Positions 49,585 through 62,430 of a DNA stretch of 64,000 bases are shown one piece after another. The notes below the pieces were generated by a model that worked only from the letters and a program-made list of their open reading frames with translations, was not told the origin of the DNA and ran no database searches. Positions within the stretch are counted from its first letter, which is position 1, and each line of letters starts with the position of its first letter. The stretch comes from Sphagnum compactum (lineage: Eukaryota; Bryophyta; Sphagnopsida; Sphagnales). Position numbers and translations under genes: made by a program. The stretch is taken from positions 25,597,354 to 25,661,353 of the forward strand of contig OZ234494.1 in assembly GCA_965153455.1 (NCBI GenBank). The letters run 5' to 3'.

Positions 49585-49994
49585 AATCTTGTTGTTGTTG
49601 TTGCGGGTTGGTTGCTGCTAGTTCTCGCTCTCTTTCTTTCTACTCACTCGGTGGAGCGGTTGGTTTTTGGAGGCAAAAGCCACGCCAACCGTCGTTCCTC
49701 CGTGAAGGTGGTGGAGAAGAACAACATGCTGAACGTCCAGGGGGAGTGAAAGATTCGGGTACAGCAGCTTTGTATTTCTCCTCCTACTCATGTGCTAGAG
49801 AGAAAAAAAATGAAAATTGTATGGGATTGTAGTTGTGTTTCAGGTGTTGGATACTATCACTCAAATCTTTTTTGTGACTGTTGATTATGATGATGATCCT
49901 GGAAAATGATGAAGAATGAGCATGGCCGTGGAGTTTGGGTTGTGCTCAGCTTGGAGAAATTCCAAGCATGAATCCATCCCGCTTGCTTTTGAGG

Positions 49995-50014
49995 GATGAT
50001 GATGATGATGATGA
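49995..50014. repeat. (GAT)n microsatellite
   Basis: Six to seven uninterrupted GAT/ATG trinucleotides. Confidence 0.9.
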
Positions 50015-50162
50015 AGCGGCGCATTCAAAAGAGAAGCAAATGCATTATGCATGTGGTGGGTGGGTAACTCACGTCATTGTTCAAATCCCAACATACCAGA
50101 GACCTGCATCATCATCATCCTTGATCATGGAGTAACAACTCCCCTCACATCACTGTTCCCAT

Positions 50163-50194
50163 CTTCTTCTTCTTCTTCTTCTTCTTCTTCTTCT
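50163..50194. repeat. (CTT)n microsatellite
   Basis: About ten uninterrupted CTT/TTC trinucleotides. Confidence 0.95.
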
Positions 50195-51421
50195 AATCAA
50201 GCATTTTGGTGAGGAGTACTGTGAGACCCGCAAGCTGAAAACAGTAGCTTACTCTTAGACATTGTTGAGAGCCACAGAGATGGACTGACCACAGGTGGAA
50301 TGAATGTATATTTCCCATCATCATTTTGTCAGTTGCAGCAAAATTTGTATGGCAACCAGATTGATTGAGAGCTGTGTACTTGTCAGACCACAAAGGCCTT
50401 CTTGACATAATGTCTTGTGTTTCAAAGGGCTTGGTAGAAGAAATGCTAGTTTCCTTTGCACTGTACACTACTAACCCTTGAGCAACACTAGTGTTTTTGA
50501 TGATGATGATGATGGTCGCATTGTGAGCACCACAGAGCAAATACTTTTGTATCCATCACTGGAAGTACAGAGCAGTTATGACGCCACTCAGTCAAAATCC
50601 AGACTGGATATGTGGGCAGCTGGCCATTTGCAGGAAGGTATTTGACACAGAATAAAATCATTGAAGAGCTGGCATCCATTGCTGATTAAGTCTGCTTGTA
50701 GCAAGCACCAAATAGATGTGCCTGTCAGACACCCATTCCATGTCCACAGTATATAATTCTCAGACATCATGCATGCATGCAGCAGTCATGGCTTCCTCAT
50801 AGAAATCTTGGAAAACAAAGTCCATTGAGGTTTCAGAGCGGTTTCCACTTGTTTCATGCATACATTTTCTGATGTGAATGGAAGAAGAGGTTGGGTGCAG
50901 GAGCTGCATTGGAGTATTTCTCAACTTTTCTTGCCCTACTGGCAATGAAGAAGTATCATTGTGCTGGAAAGAGCTGTGTGCAGGTCAGCTGCATCCACTG
51001 TGCTACCTCCTTATCCTCAACCATCCTACTACTGCTGCTATTGGAAATTCCACAAATTAGAACAGGATTTTGGGTTGCTCTTAGCTGTTAAGTGTGACAT
51101 GGAGAATGACTTATTTTTGGCCTGATTAGTGCTCTGTGGGTTGTAGTGAAGTTCAAATTTGAAGGGAGGAAATTTCTTCTATGTTGAATACTAAGTTGAA
51201 ATTGAGTAGTACATTGTCCATGACCCTGCTTAGGAAGAGATGGAATTGCTGTAGAGCTTTTGTAGAATGCTGACATGTTACAGGACCATGGTGTACAATA
51301 TCTATTGACAATCATACTAGACACTTGGTTTGTGTTTCTATTGCTGTTTGTCTCCTTGTCCAATTGTAAAGTTTTCACTTCAGATCTCAATTTGAGTCTG
51401 TGACCTAATGGTTTGAGTCAG

Positions 51422-51531
51422 CAGACCAAGATTGTTGGTAATCAAAGGATTGAGCACCGATGGGTTCTCTGCTTACCAGACCCAGATTGTCAATAATCAA
51501 AGCATTAAGCACTAATGAGTTCTCTGCTTAC
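51422..51531. repeat. Tandem duplication, 55-bp period
   Basis: cagaccaagattgt..aatcaaaggattgagcac..gggttctctgcttac is followed directly by cagacccagattgt..aatcaaagcattaagcac..gagttctctgctta. Confidence 0.85.
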
Positions 51532-52010
51532 CATGCGGCATTCCACCTACCCCAATACTTAGGGCCTGAATTCCAAAGTTAGGGTTAGCATGTTCCTTCA
51601 ATTTCTTTCTGCTGTTACTTTTGTTAAATGTTTGTATGGTGGAGAGCTAGATTTCCTAATGCAGTGGTATGTGGATACTGGAATGAGTGCAGGGGGTGCT
51701 TCCTTGCTCAAAGTTGGTGACTGTTTAGCAGTAAATCTTGCAGGAGGACTATTTTCCCAAATTTTGTATGAAGAAGATTTGAGGCAAGATTGGTGATAGA
51801 GAATTTCCTCTTCTGCAGCAAAGACAGTCTACTGCAAGACCCAAAACCTCTGGTGTGCAAAGGGTGATGATCATCCATTTGGTTAAATGTCTAACCTAGT
51901 TTATCTGGAGAAGGGGACTACAGTTCAGAACAAAGATTTTTTGAGAAGGTAAGGATACAACTGAGACAAGTAAGTATCTCTGGTGTATTATAATTCTGTT
52001 GGTATAGAAG

Positions 52011-52106
52011 AAGGGTCTACATTTAGACCCTTCCTGGATTTAAGGCAGCAGTCACAAGGCCAGCAGGCCGAGTACTGCTGCTGAAAATCCAGGAAGGTAG
52101 ACCCTT
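52011..52106. repeat. Near-perfect foldback (hairpin of about 96 bp)
   Basis: The left arm aagggtctac / cttcctggattt / ggcagcagt pairs with the right arm actgctgctg / aaatccaggaag / gtagaccctt. The only large interruption is a 9-nt insert in the left arm; the loop is about 20 nt and G+C-rich. Size and pairing fit a small foldback element or a microRNA-type precursor. Confidence 0.75.
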
Positions 52107-53304
52107 CACCCATGTAATGAAACACCACCTATTTTTTCAAAACAGGACACTTAAGAATTTCTAAGGTCCTGTTGACTGGTCAGTGGGATGTTATGCGGGT
52201 CATAAGATCCCATGCAAGGTTCTGTGTGAGAAGCGAGAAGAAAATACACTGCAAAAATTTTGGCAGTTCTTTACAGCCAAGATAATCAACGAAGAAGGAT
52301 TAGTAACCAGCTGCACCAATGTGACTCAAAGACTCTAGCCTCAAGTACTGGTGCCTTTTTAAGGGTGGTCCCTGTGTTGTGGACTTGGACAGCTTGAAAT
52401 TGGATCTTTGGAGATACAGAAAGAGGAGCACAGTGCCCTCTAGTCTCTGGCCCACTTTTGCATGGTGAAATCTTTACCGTGATTAGAAGTTGTATCCTGA
52501 GACAAAAAGATGATCTCAGAGCTACAGGGTGCAGAAAGTAAGTCTTCTATTCCAGCTTCCAGGGTTCAGCATTGATTAGAGCATGCCCCTCCCCCCCCCC
52601 CATATCATGTGTTCTGCCTTGTTTTCTGACTATTTTCAAGAATTTGAGCTTCTAAAAGTCCTAGAAGCTGTTGAATCCACACAGAAGTAGATATCAATCT
52701 AGGTGCCAAGAATTTTGCTTTCATTGTTGTCAACACTTAGAGGAACCTAATTGGACTGATTACTTCAGTGTTGGTCTAGTAGTGTACTAGGCATACACCT
52801 GGTATCAACAATGGTATCAACTCTGGTATTGGAGACCAGACCAGACCAGCCTGGTTCCCCTGCTGTTTGCAGATCCTTGGCCTAATACCAGATTACCCCA
52901 AGTACTAAGGTCCAAAGGAAATGGGGAGAGAGCAAACCAATCTAGTATTAGAGTTTTGATAACAGTCTTCACACTTGACTCCAGGAAGCTTGTGAAATTT
53001 TATTTTTTATTTGTTTTCAGAGGCAAAAATCACTCTAAACTCAAAAACTTTTGGTTTGTTGGTCTGAAAATTGTGAAACAACAAACATGTGCACCACCTT
53101 GCTAAAGGCTTTCCAATGGTGCCAAAAGTGTAGCAAGAGGTCTCATGTTTGGGAGTTTAAGGTGTGGTAACAAAACAAACACCTTTCTTAAAACATAGAC
53201 CATATATGGCATTCAAAATGGGAACATCAATACTAGTATCCATTACCGTAGTACCTTGGCTATTTTGGCAGTTTAGTGCCAAATATTTAATTTATTTTGT
53301 AAGG

Positions 53305-54541
53305 ATATTGTTCAATGCTTGATGAGAGATTGGGAAACCAAAAGTTGCTACAAAACACACTTACTTCTACCTTCAAGAAAGTCACAAGTGAGGAAAGAGA
53401 ATTGGCATTACAACATGAGATAGACCTTCTCCATGAATGTATTGTTCTATACAAAACTAGTTTGAAGGATGAGGAAAAGTAGCCAGTAGGTAGGCTACAA
53501 AAATGCATTGCAAAGTTAGTATCAAACCAAGTAATTCGGCAAGAGGCAAGTGAAGAAGCAAGAGGACAACATGGAAGAACCAAACATCAATAGAAAAGAA
53601 AGGGGAATACACCAACTAGTTTCTACCAAATTTTTGGCCACCCATCATGGATGTTGTCAAAAAGTATGGTAACAATTCACAAGCCTTACAATTCTTCAAA
53701 CCAACTTACAAGAAGCTTAAAGTCCCAAGTTCATATAAAAACTAAGGAGGGCAAGTATGTGGGACCAGTTTACACCCCAAGGTGATCTAAAACCAAATTA
53801 CATTCATGCATAACACCTTGGGATTACAACAAAGAAGACTAAACACAACATGCCAACTCTTGAAGAATGCCCAAAACTTAGATACCTTGGTTACCATGCT
53901 CTAAAAAATGAAAGAAACAAATCTACCACTTGTTATTTCTACAATACAACCCATTGTGAAGGGTGGTAGAATCTCTCTCACTCCTAAAATCATACATTAT
54001 GCACCTACAGGTTTCAAGATCACATGGGAATGGATATGTTGGTTCTTGAAACAATACATGATTAGACTTTTAGAATGGGAACAATAGCCACACTTCAAGA
54101 AGTTATGCGGGGGCATCCTGTACTACTAAATCGAGTAAACTTCCAAGTGATTGGGATCAACAAGGGAAAAACATGAGTTACAAGTTGTTTACCTTGTAAA
54201 AACTTACAACATTCCTATAGCCTTAGTGGTCAATAGTGATCAAATCAAAATGTACCTTATGCCAATAACAGGAAAACACACATGGAAAAGTAAGGGTACC
54301 AAACATAGTAAGGTATCGAGGATAAAAGACAAGAAACAAATGATGTTCATTAGTTCATCATCTATGAATGGATTTTGTTCCCCCTTCAAGTTGTAAATAC
54401 ACATGTTTCAAATCCTTAAGATAATAATATGTCTCTAACATGAGTTGACCCGACATCATGGAACATTGTCCACATTCCCAAATAAAAAGAAATTGATTAA
54501 CAAATGTTTATGGCATCAACAAAGGAATAACTTCTAGAACA
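53305..54541 (+). pseudogene. DDE-type transposase relic (DDE_1-like), N-terminal and first catalytic part
   Basis: Across frames the plus strand gives a charged, coiled-coil-like N-terminus (EERELALQHEIDLLHECI at about 53,390-53,450), then VVKKYGNNSQALQFF, a PTYKKLK block and QPIVKG. Further on come LEWEQ-type sequence, YLVKTYNIP, VVNSDQ (first catalytic Asp, about 54,226-54,246), and a KHTWKSKGTKHSKV block followed by a KDKKQ..FISSSS motif. This order is that of a DDE_1-superfamily transposase. Several stops and frameshifts make it inactive. The sequence stops at the target site of solo LTR 2. It differs in sequence from the relic at 7.4-8.1 kb and belongs to another subfamily. Confidence 0.6.
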
Positions 54542-54546
54542 TCTTC

Positions 54547-55366
54547 TGTCGCAACCCCACTTTGTCCAAGTGTGGGGATGAAGCCCAACACTTGGAAAAG
54601 TTGGAGGTTTGGAGTCCTTCGGGACTCCCGAATGTTTAGAGCTCGACAGCAAGGCTCAAAACACCTCGCATTGCGGTATTCTTGGTGTCATTGGAAAGGT
54701 CTTGAAACGTAGATATCGAAAATGGCCTCGCATTGGCCATTCGGACATCTGCAGCCCAAGTTATGGGCAAAAGAAGGGCCGGGAGTCAAATTGGCAGTTT
54801 GACTCCCGACCACTAAAAGTCAGGAATCGACCCTTTCCCGACGTCGCCTCAGGGAGTGCGACATGGCGTTGGAAAGATCTCGACGAGGGCTACAACTTTG
54901 GTTCAGACCTCATCGCGATCGGACTCCGGAGTCGAGAGTTATGGCAGCTCAAAGTTCCGGGAGTCCCGCCGGGACAGTTTCGGGACTCCATTTCGGGAGT
55001 CCCAACAAAATGTGCCATTTGAATGTAGCCTCCGTGGCGAGCTGCAGAGAATACTATATGGGGGAAGGTGGTGGCTTCCCCCGAGTCCGGGCCGTGGCGA
55101 GTCTTGTGTGTCAAAGTGCCTGTGGCTTGTCCCAACACCCAAGGGTGTCCCGAATGCTAAACTAACCTCGTGTGGTTGGTTTTTGGATGCAGATTCACAC
55201 AAGCTAAGCTAGTCCCTCTTCCTAGTCTAATCTCGGGGCTCCCAACACGACCCTCTACCCCTTTCTAGTGTTGGAAGCCGGGAGCGTGCCCTTCGGTCCC
55301 AACCTTCCGCAACTTCACATTGGTGAACCCTCAAGTGGGTTCACCCCGGGACCAAGGAGCGCGTCA
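54547..55366 (+). mobile_element. Solo LTR 2 with 5-bp target duplication
   Basis: An 820-bp block, TGTCGCAACCCC...GGAGCGCGTCA, homologous throughout to 41,807-42,623. It is flanked by the perfect direct repeat tcttc (54,542-54,546 and 55,367-55,371). Long stretches are identical to the other copy, for example the agggccgggagtcaaattgg region. It contains a TATA-like word (actatatggg) followed by a conserved cgaccctctacccc block. No internal element sequence adjoins it. Confidence 0.95.
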
Positions 55367-55371
55367 TCTTC

Positions 55372-55490
55372 CAACAACATAGAAAACCAAATTATTATAT
55401 ATATATTTGAAAGCTCAAGAAAGAAAATGCTACACTTCAACTCATGTTTCCACTTTGTTGATGTCAATATTGCTCCCCTCACACAATGAT
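55372..55490 (+). pseudogene. Possible continuation of the DDE transposase relic beyond the solo LTR
   Basis: Joined across the target duplication, the next codons read NIFQQHRKPNYYI and, one frame over, KKMLHFNSCFHF. This is the spacing expected for the segment that holds the second catalytic motif (a DCWSVH-like word in relatives). The similarity is weak but sits where it should if the LTR landed inside the relic. Confidence 0.3.
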
Positions 55491-55619
55491 TCCTTTACAA
55501 AACAACATTTTGTGAGAAGTAGCACATGACACCCTTCATGCTATGAATCAATAAGTTTTTGGGGGTAATAAGATGTGAATGAAATTGCTTGGGTGGACCT
55601 TTAGTCAATGAACATGGAC

Positions 55620-57420
55620 ATAAAAAAACAACCTACAAAAACCAAGAAATGTAAGGGCAACTCATGATCTAAACCAAATCGAAAAATAATTTGTAATATT
55701 AGTCTTGAACATCCATAAAAAAGTAATCAACTAAAATTAATCACCTCCATTCCTACCTAGACTCAAAAAATACCAAATATCACATGTTGAATGTTGAAAG
55801 TGAAAGTGTTGAAAACAATGGGACACAAACATTTGCAATTATAATCACCTTTCATTCAATAACTCTACTTATTTCTGATGTGACTATTCACATTTTTCAA
55901 TGTCTCAATTAAATTCTAAAAGAATGTAGTAAATCTAATTTTAAAATATTACATCTTAATTTTCATTATTTCATTTTTACAATATGAGGCATCACATCTA
56001 TTAATGTAACATTCAAAAGAAAAATTGTATAGAGGATCCCTACAATTAATATTTCTAATACTACCAAAAGGATTGTCCTTACAAAAGTGGGAACACTAAA
56101 TTTGAAACAATGAAGAGATGTTCAGTGAATCAAAACAATCCCTAATAAATAATCATCATCCTTAGAGAATTATTAAATGACTTTAGGAAAATGGCATTAA
56201 ATGACTCATTAAACATACTTTTGTAAGTTGTATCATTCATGAACAAAGTATTGCTAGTGTGAGTGTTAGTATTTTATTTTATTTTTTAACCGCAAGGTTT
56301 TTATGGGAAAAAATCAAGATTAACTAATAAGAAATGAACATTTTTTGTGCATGACTCTTGGCAAAGTATCCTTAACTAATTGACAATAATTTCTGTTTCA
56401 TGTTAGATTTGATTCAAATATTATTGATGTTGTGGTTCTAGGTTGTGAACCATATATACACAATGAACTATTTTATACACTATTGGAGGAATTCTTTCAA
56501 TATAGGCCTTAGAACAAGGGTGCAAGATGGAACGAGAGGCCTTCGATATCAAATCAAAGGCCCTATATTTTGAACCAACTTGAAATGTGTTGCCAAGAGA
56601 ACTCCATTCAAGTAAAAAATGACATGGAAAGGAAGGCAAACCAAACATTTATGCATCAATTCCAAGACTTGAAATTGAAAACATCTCATTGACGTTTAAC
56701 ATTTTGAAAGGACACAAAAGCAACAATTCCACATCTTCCATAAGCTTAGTAAAATGTGCAACCATTACTCTAATCCTCTATATTAATTGACCTTCAATAT
56801 TTGAAGATATAAGAAAAAACTACAAAAACCAAGAGAAGTGAAGACAATGCACCAAAAAAATAATACAATTGGTTAAATTGAAATGGTTAATTTGACCAAC
56901 TTATAAAGCATTGAAAATAATTCAATTAAAATTGATTATATTTTATTCCTCAATGTGGATGTCACAAGTTTTTACAAAATTTGGTAGTACATTTATTGTT
57001 ACATATAATGTCTGATATTTTACTTTATGATGGCACAAAAGGGATTGTCCTTTCCATAAGTGGGAACATTAAGTCCTAAGTAATGAAATGACTTCAAGTA
57101 TAAGAAAACATTCCCAACCATGTAATTTTCAATTTTTTTATCTCTTGCATGACTCAATGAAAATGGCATTAAAAGGAGGATTCTGACTAATAATCTTGGC
57201 CAATGATCTTTGTGGATTTATAGTTATTCATGTTCCTTCCACAACTTTCCTCAAATACATATTTATCTTGTGGGGTGGAGTTGAAAATTGTATATGTACA
57301 ATAAATTGTTCTATGCGCCTTTTGAAGAATTCTTTCAATTGTACCTCAAAATAACCATCTTGTTAATGACATGATATCGAAGTTTGTTACGTGGGGGAAT
57401 TAACAAATGATTAATTGATA
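55620..57420. repeat. Two diverged copies of a roughly 0.6-0.9 kb segment in tandem
   Basis: Blocks at 55,635 (acaaaaaccaaga), 56,070 (aaaaggattgtcctta..aagtgggaacac) and 56,460-56,510 (atgaactattttatac..gaggaattctttcaat) recur in the same order and strand. The second set lies at about 56,822, 57,045 and 57,300-57,345. Divergence is high and indels are common. No protein was recognised; the minus-strand frame at 56,421-56,648 is not supported. Confidence 0.5.
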
Positions 57421-57429
57421 AATGTTGTT

Positions 57430-60400
57430 GCCCAACAAATGCACCTTTCAAATCAAAAAATATGTGTAGATGACTCACCTTAAAATCCCTTAAGTCAACA
57501 TAATAAGGAGATCCATGAAGTTTTCCAAAAGGAACTAATTTGAGAACATCTAAATACCTTTCTTCTTAACTAGGCAAAGTAATGGGGCTTCCATTGTCAA
57601 TTCTTCAACTATCAAAATATCAAGTTTGACATTTGGGGCAAGCGATGGGGATGGTGTCCTCACACTAGATTCCAAGTTATGACTTCCTTATGCAGATATC
57701 CAACTGTTTGAATAAAGATGTTATTACAAAATATAGTATCATAATAATGAAAACCAAAATTTCCCAATCATTTGAATATAAAGATTCAAAGATCATTTCA
57801 AGAAGTTCATCGTGGTTAGATCCATACCCCTCATCAACTAGCCCTTATATAGAATGACCTTCATTGTTTAAATTGTTGGCAAACATAACTCCCTCCCTTG
57901 ATAGACAACCTATAATCCTCTTTTGACAACATGTGCCTTAGGTCCTTTTAAGAAGACATGTCAAACTCAACAACATCAAATGAACCCAAAAGGCAATCAA
58001 CAATGTCTTATGTCCAAATCATCTAGGCAAATAATATTTTTGTTTGACAATCCAACATTACCTAACATTGATAAGTTTCAAACACAAGTGTCTTTGACAT
58101 CTACAATGAAAATGAAAACCACCAGTAAATGTATTAAAACATGCATGAAATCACACCAACTCCTTCAAGGAACGTACTTTAAAAATGAACATAAACTATA
58201 GCATCTATTCACTAGCTGGATGGCAAATTCAACTTGGGGAAGTTCAATCCCATGAATCTTGATGGAAAGAGTTTTCCACTTGCTAGCTTTAAATAAAAAT
58301 TGAGTGCCATTGAAAAGGGTGCAACGTAAATTTAAATTTTTTTTATTAATGAATGGATATATGGCTATATTATAAATATGAAAATACAAAAGTTTAGCAC
58401 TTTGAAGTTAAAGGAATTGATTTTTGTTTCCAAGGACATATTCACAAGGTCCAATATTGTACAACCAACATTTATTTATTTATTTTTAGGGTCTAGGGAA
58501 GGGTTTAAGGTATTGTGTCGAATGTATAATGTCTAAAACACAATGATTTTGAAATCAAAGGAAATACTTTGTGTTTCCAAGAACGATTTCCCAACATCTA
58601 AGGTCTAGGGTTTCTAAAAACTTGACAAGGTCTAAGGGTGAAAGCACATTATACATTGTCCATAAAATGTTGTCACAAAGCAGTTTTTGCAAGATTTTGG
58701 GATTTGTAATTGGACATGTGATTATATATAATTGATTTAAATGATAAAAATATTGACAATACAATTTTATATAAAATATAATCACATTGTATGAATTTCA
58801 TGAATAGTTTTTGAATAGCCATAACAAAATCGACTTTCAAAAGAGTATCCAAAAATTTACAATAATCCACAATCAATGAATATGGACTCCATGCACCTTC
58901 ATATTTAATGTTTTTTAGTGAGTAAAGGACTCAATGGTAATTTGATGTGGTAACATTAATACTCATGAAGACTTTTTGGAAGGAGTTTGATGACCAAATT
59001 TTTCTATGTACCGTGAATATGGTTTTTTCTTATTAAGTCCTTTATTTAACAAAAGTAATAATTTAGAAGCTCATCTTTCAAATTCAAGTTCTCCATAAGG
59101 TAAACTAGGGTTGAATTTTTTTATAATAGATTTCTAATGATAATTTATAAAATGACACATGTGATTTAAGGTAGCATGTCTTCTCACTACCTTTGCAATG
59201 TTAATTTAGGCAATAATGAACTTACACATGTGCCTAAAAGTGTTGCACCTTAGTGTGTTTTCACCCCTAATATTGTACAACTTAAAATAAGGTTTAGGCT
59301 TTAGGGTTTTCTCACAAAAAACCATTCGTAATTACCTATTGGAATATATTGTAATACCTTGGCACCTTCAACACATGTCTATTTTAATTAATTAAATTTA
59401 AAATTTTCATTTCAACAAATAAAATATTCTTGAAGATCCAATAGTTTCCTTTGTAAATATTTTTTATTTGAAAAAAAATTCTAAAAGTTCCACATTTTTT
59501 AAAATAATAAAATTAATGTCAAAACTATCGAACATGGTTATTTTCAATTTTGTTAGCTAGGTGTACTAATGATCAACCATTAGAGGAATGAACTAAAGTT
59601 GGTTAGAGTTCAAATATGACAATAGAAATATGTGGGAATCGTGCTTAGTTTTGGTGAAATATATAATGTGAAAATTCACCCCAAAAAACATTTGTTGCCA
59701 AGTAATAGAGTAAACATAATGTTGTCGTTTATTCATTTCAAAATTTGGCTAATTTTTTAAAAATTATATCAAGAATCCATTGTATCTAGGTCAAAAACAA
59801 AGTCCATTATCGTATAGGTTGAAAGTAGGAAGGTGTTCATGTTTTAAAAAGTCTTGATTGAGGTTTCAAAAAATGAATGTTGACATGCTCTCAACATCAT
59901 ATCTTGCTTGTGGAAGTATGTAAAGATGTTCCATCATTATTTGGAGAGTGCATCTCCACTTCCATTTTCTTAATTATAGTTTAATAAAACCCAAAACAAC
60001 AAAACAAATATGTGGTATATCAAAACATAATCTGTGGTTTTCTACTACAACATACCTACAACTCTTCTTACTCTTCCCAAAACTATGTGTTTAAGAATAA
60101 TTCTTTTTCCCTAGAACTCTCCCCTTTGGATAGTCCCAAATCACATTACCATGGTTAAAAAATAACAAGAATTCAAAATTCAAACTAACAATGTTCCATG
60201 AATTAGTCCCTATCCTAAATGCCTTATTCATTCAAACCATGTAATCATCCTACCCCCTTAATGAACATGGTCAATAATATGACATAACTTCTTGAGGTCA
60301 TTGACAAAATTGAGTCGATTTTAATTTTTTTTGGCAAAATGACGCAATGAACATTTTTGCTATGGTTTCCATCACACACAACAAAAGAGGTCCCTATTGT

Positions 60401-60990
60401 GTGGAAAGGCCCAAATTGGGAATCCTTTCTAAACACATTGTTGAATGCAAAGGTCATTATAAAGGTGCTGGTTTACCTTTGTGACCGGGGGTCATTTAAG
60501 TTCCTATTCACGACTGCCATGAAATCAACCTATATCACAAAGCTGCATTTCGAATTTGGATGATACATGGTAGGAACATGAGAGGCTCTAGTCTCATTGC
60601 TAAACTTCATGAGGTAGCTTGCTTATTATGTGTACCTTTTCATTAGGAGGGTCGGGGAGTTAGTGCATGTTAATATTCTGGGGAGCAAGAAACTCTCCTT
60701 ACTCATTGAGAACATCATGTCAACTTTTTTGGAAGATTGTTAGCTTTATAGAAATGAAATATACCTAGAGGCTTTATTAAGAATTTTGGAGCCCATCTTA
60801 AATAGTGGCATAGTTTGCCTGAGCATTTTCGGGGGAGGAGTTGCAAGATATGTCTACTTGGTATGTCTATCTGTGTGTTTATGTGGCTTCCCCATTTTCC
60901 TTTGTGTTAATCTCTAGTTCACTAACGTCACATTCTTTGAACACGCAAGAAAACAAATGTAAAGTTCTTGAGATCATCCTTCATGACCTC
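57430..60990. other. AT-rich stretch, no gene supported
   Basis: Frames here are short. A diverged local duplication seems to link 58,395-58,500 with 58,545-58,640 (ttgtgtttccaagaa / ttttgtttccaagga blocks). The upstream part of the HAD-type relic may begin anywhere after 60,350. Confidence 0.45.
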
Positions 60991-61034
60991 AAGGGGAATC
61001 GTTGTGAGATCATTGCTTTTGTTTGTCTTTGGAT

Positions 61035-62430
61035 GTTCTCTTTAATGTGGTTATGAAAAATGTTGCAACTGGTGCAAATGAAGAACTTCTCCACATCATA
61101 GAAGGTGTGCAAATGAATGACGCTGATGTAAGTGAAAAACCAAGCTCTAACAAGAGCAAAGGATAAGATGATGCATAGGCTTTGACTGTGAGTGAAATTC
61201 TTGCTCTTCCACCACCAATTGACAATGGCAAACCTAATTACATCTACAGAGACAAGAGTTCTACAAGGCCATCCATAGCTAAGAATAAAACTTCCAAAAA
61301 AAAAAGGAAGAAAAATACTTTTTGGTCAAAGCTTCAAAACATCGAAACACAACCCAACAATCTAAATTTGCAAGTTAATAAAGACTTCTTGGCATCTTGC
61401 AATTTTTCAACTACTCGAACTTAAGTATTATCATTCGCCGAAGTCGATGTAAGGGTCGAAGATGATGGGTAAGAGAAAAAATCGATTAGTGAAACATTAC
61501 AAAATATTGAACCCAGTGAAGTGGATACCTTAAACCCATTGAAGTCTCAATAACAATTATTACAATTGTACACATAAGGTAAGTACTAATCAATTATGTT
61601 ACTTTGTTAGATTATTTAATGTACATAATGACATTGGAAAAATTCACAATGAAGTATTGCCTTCTCTATCAAAGCATGTAATAATTTTTAAATTGTTTTC
61701 TACATCCTTTTTTATTTTCGCTTGTGCATCATAAACTAGACCCAGAAAACTAGAAGATGAGGACTTTCTAGCCCTACATTTTGCTTAATTGTCCTTTGTT
61801 GTAGCCTTACAACCTCCAAGAATGGATTTGCTTGCCATAGTCTATCTATTGTTTGTTAGAGTTTTAGCCTTTTGTATATGTTTCTTCCAATAATCGTCAA
61901 CAACACTATGCTTTTTGTTCCTCTCGTACGCCTGGTGACCACTAGGCATTAATGATTGTTTTCTTGTTTTCTCCCCACCTACGTTCGGTTTTCAAATTGG
62001 AATTTCATGGTCCAAAGTTTTTACGATTATAAAGATATTTTATTAATCGTTATCAAAAGTTCATGGTCTATTTTAACTTCTTTTTTTGCAATTTAGATTA
62101 TCAAATCAATCCCACTCAAATCTATGAATGCAAAATGGACAAGGAAGATCATATTGACTTATTTGTTATTGAGGAGTCTATTGCTACTAAAGGTGCTCAC
62201 GAGCTTTTTGAGCCTCACTTGGATGTTGGATTTTTTACGAGTGACAATTCTATTCATGGAAGCAAAAATGATTGTTGAAGGTGCTCATGAGCTTTCCAAA
62301 CCTCACTTGGACGTTGAATTTTTGATGAATGACAATTTTATTCATGGAAGCAAAGATGATATTGAAGAATGTACGGGCTTGGATTATGGCTCATTTGGTT
62401 TGCCATTATCCATTGAAAAAGCTGATGGCT
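61035..62430 (+). pseudogene. Upstream part of the HAD-type gene relic
   Basis: The plus strand has coding-like stretches with few stops. About 61,040-61,560 reads NVATGANEELLHIIEGVQ, LTVSEILALPPPIDNGK, KKKRKKNTFWSKLQNIE and TLQNIEPSEVD; 62,130-62,430 reads MDKEDHIDLFVIEES and repeated GAHEL..PHLDV units. Composition (acidic, Lys/Ser-rich, low complexity) would suit a disordered N-terminal region. Linking it to the HAD domain at 62,568 is inference from strand, order and spacing; an intron could lie between 62,435 and 62,551. Confidence 0.4.
62192..62367 (+). repeat. 88-bp tandem duplication within coding-like sequence
   Basis: ggtgctcacgagctttt..cctcacttgga begins at 62,192 and again at 62,280; both units end in attcatggaagcaaa.atgat. 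The 88-bp period is not a multiple of three, so the two protein-like units (GAHELFEPHLDV and GAHELSKPHLDV) lie in different frames. Confidence 0.85.

Larger units (their letters stand above)
50200..53280. other. Balanced-composition stretch without a supported gene
   Basis: G+C is higher than in most of the window, and open frames of 60-115 codons occur on both strands, but no domain or linked exon set was found. It contains the 55-bp duplication, the 52,011 foldback and a poly-C run (52,591-52,601). It may be the 5' flank of the glycosyltransferase relic plus another decayed gene. Confidence 0.4.

Noticed and set aside
54609-55212. Open frames of 82-137 codons on both strands
   Set aside because: They lie inside solo LTR 2; homologous positions in the other copy do not preserve the same frames.
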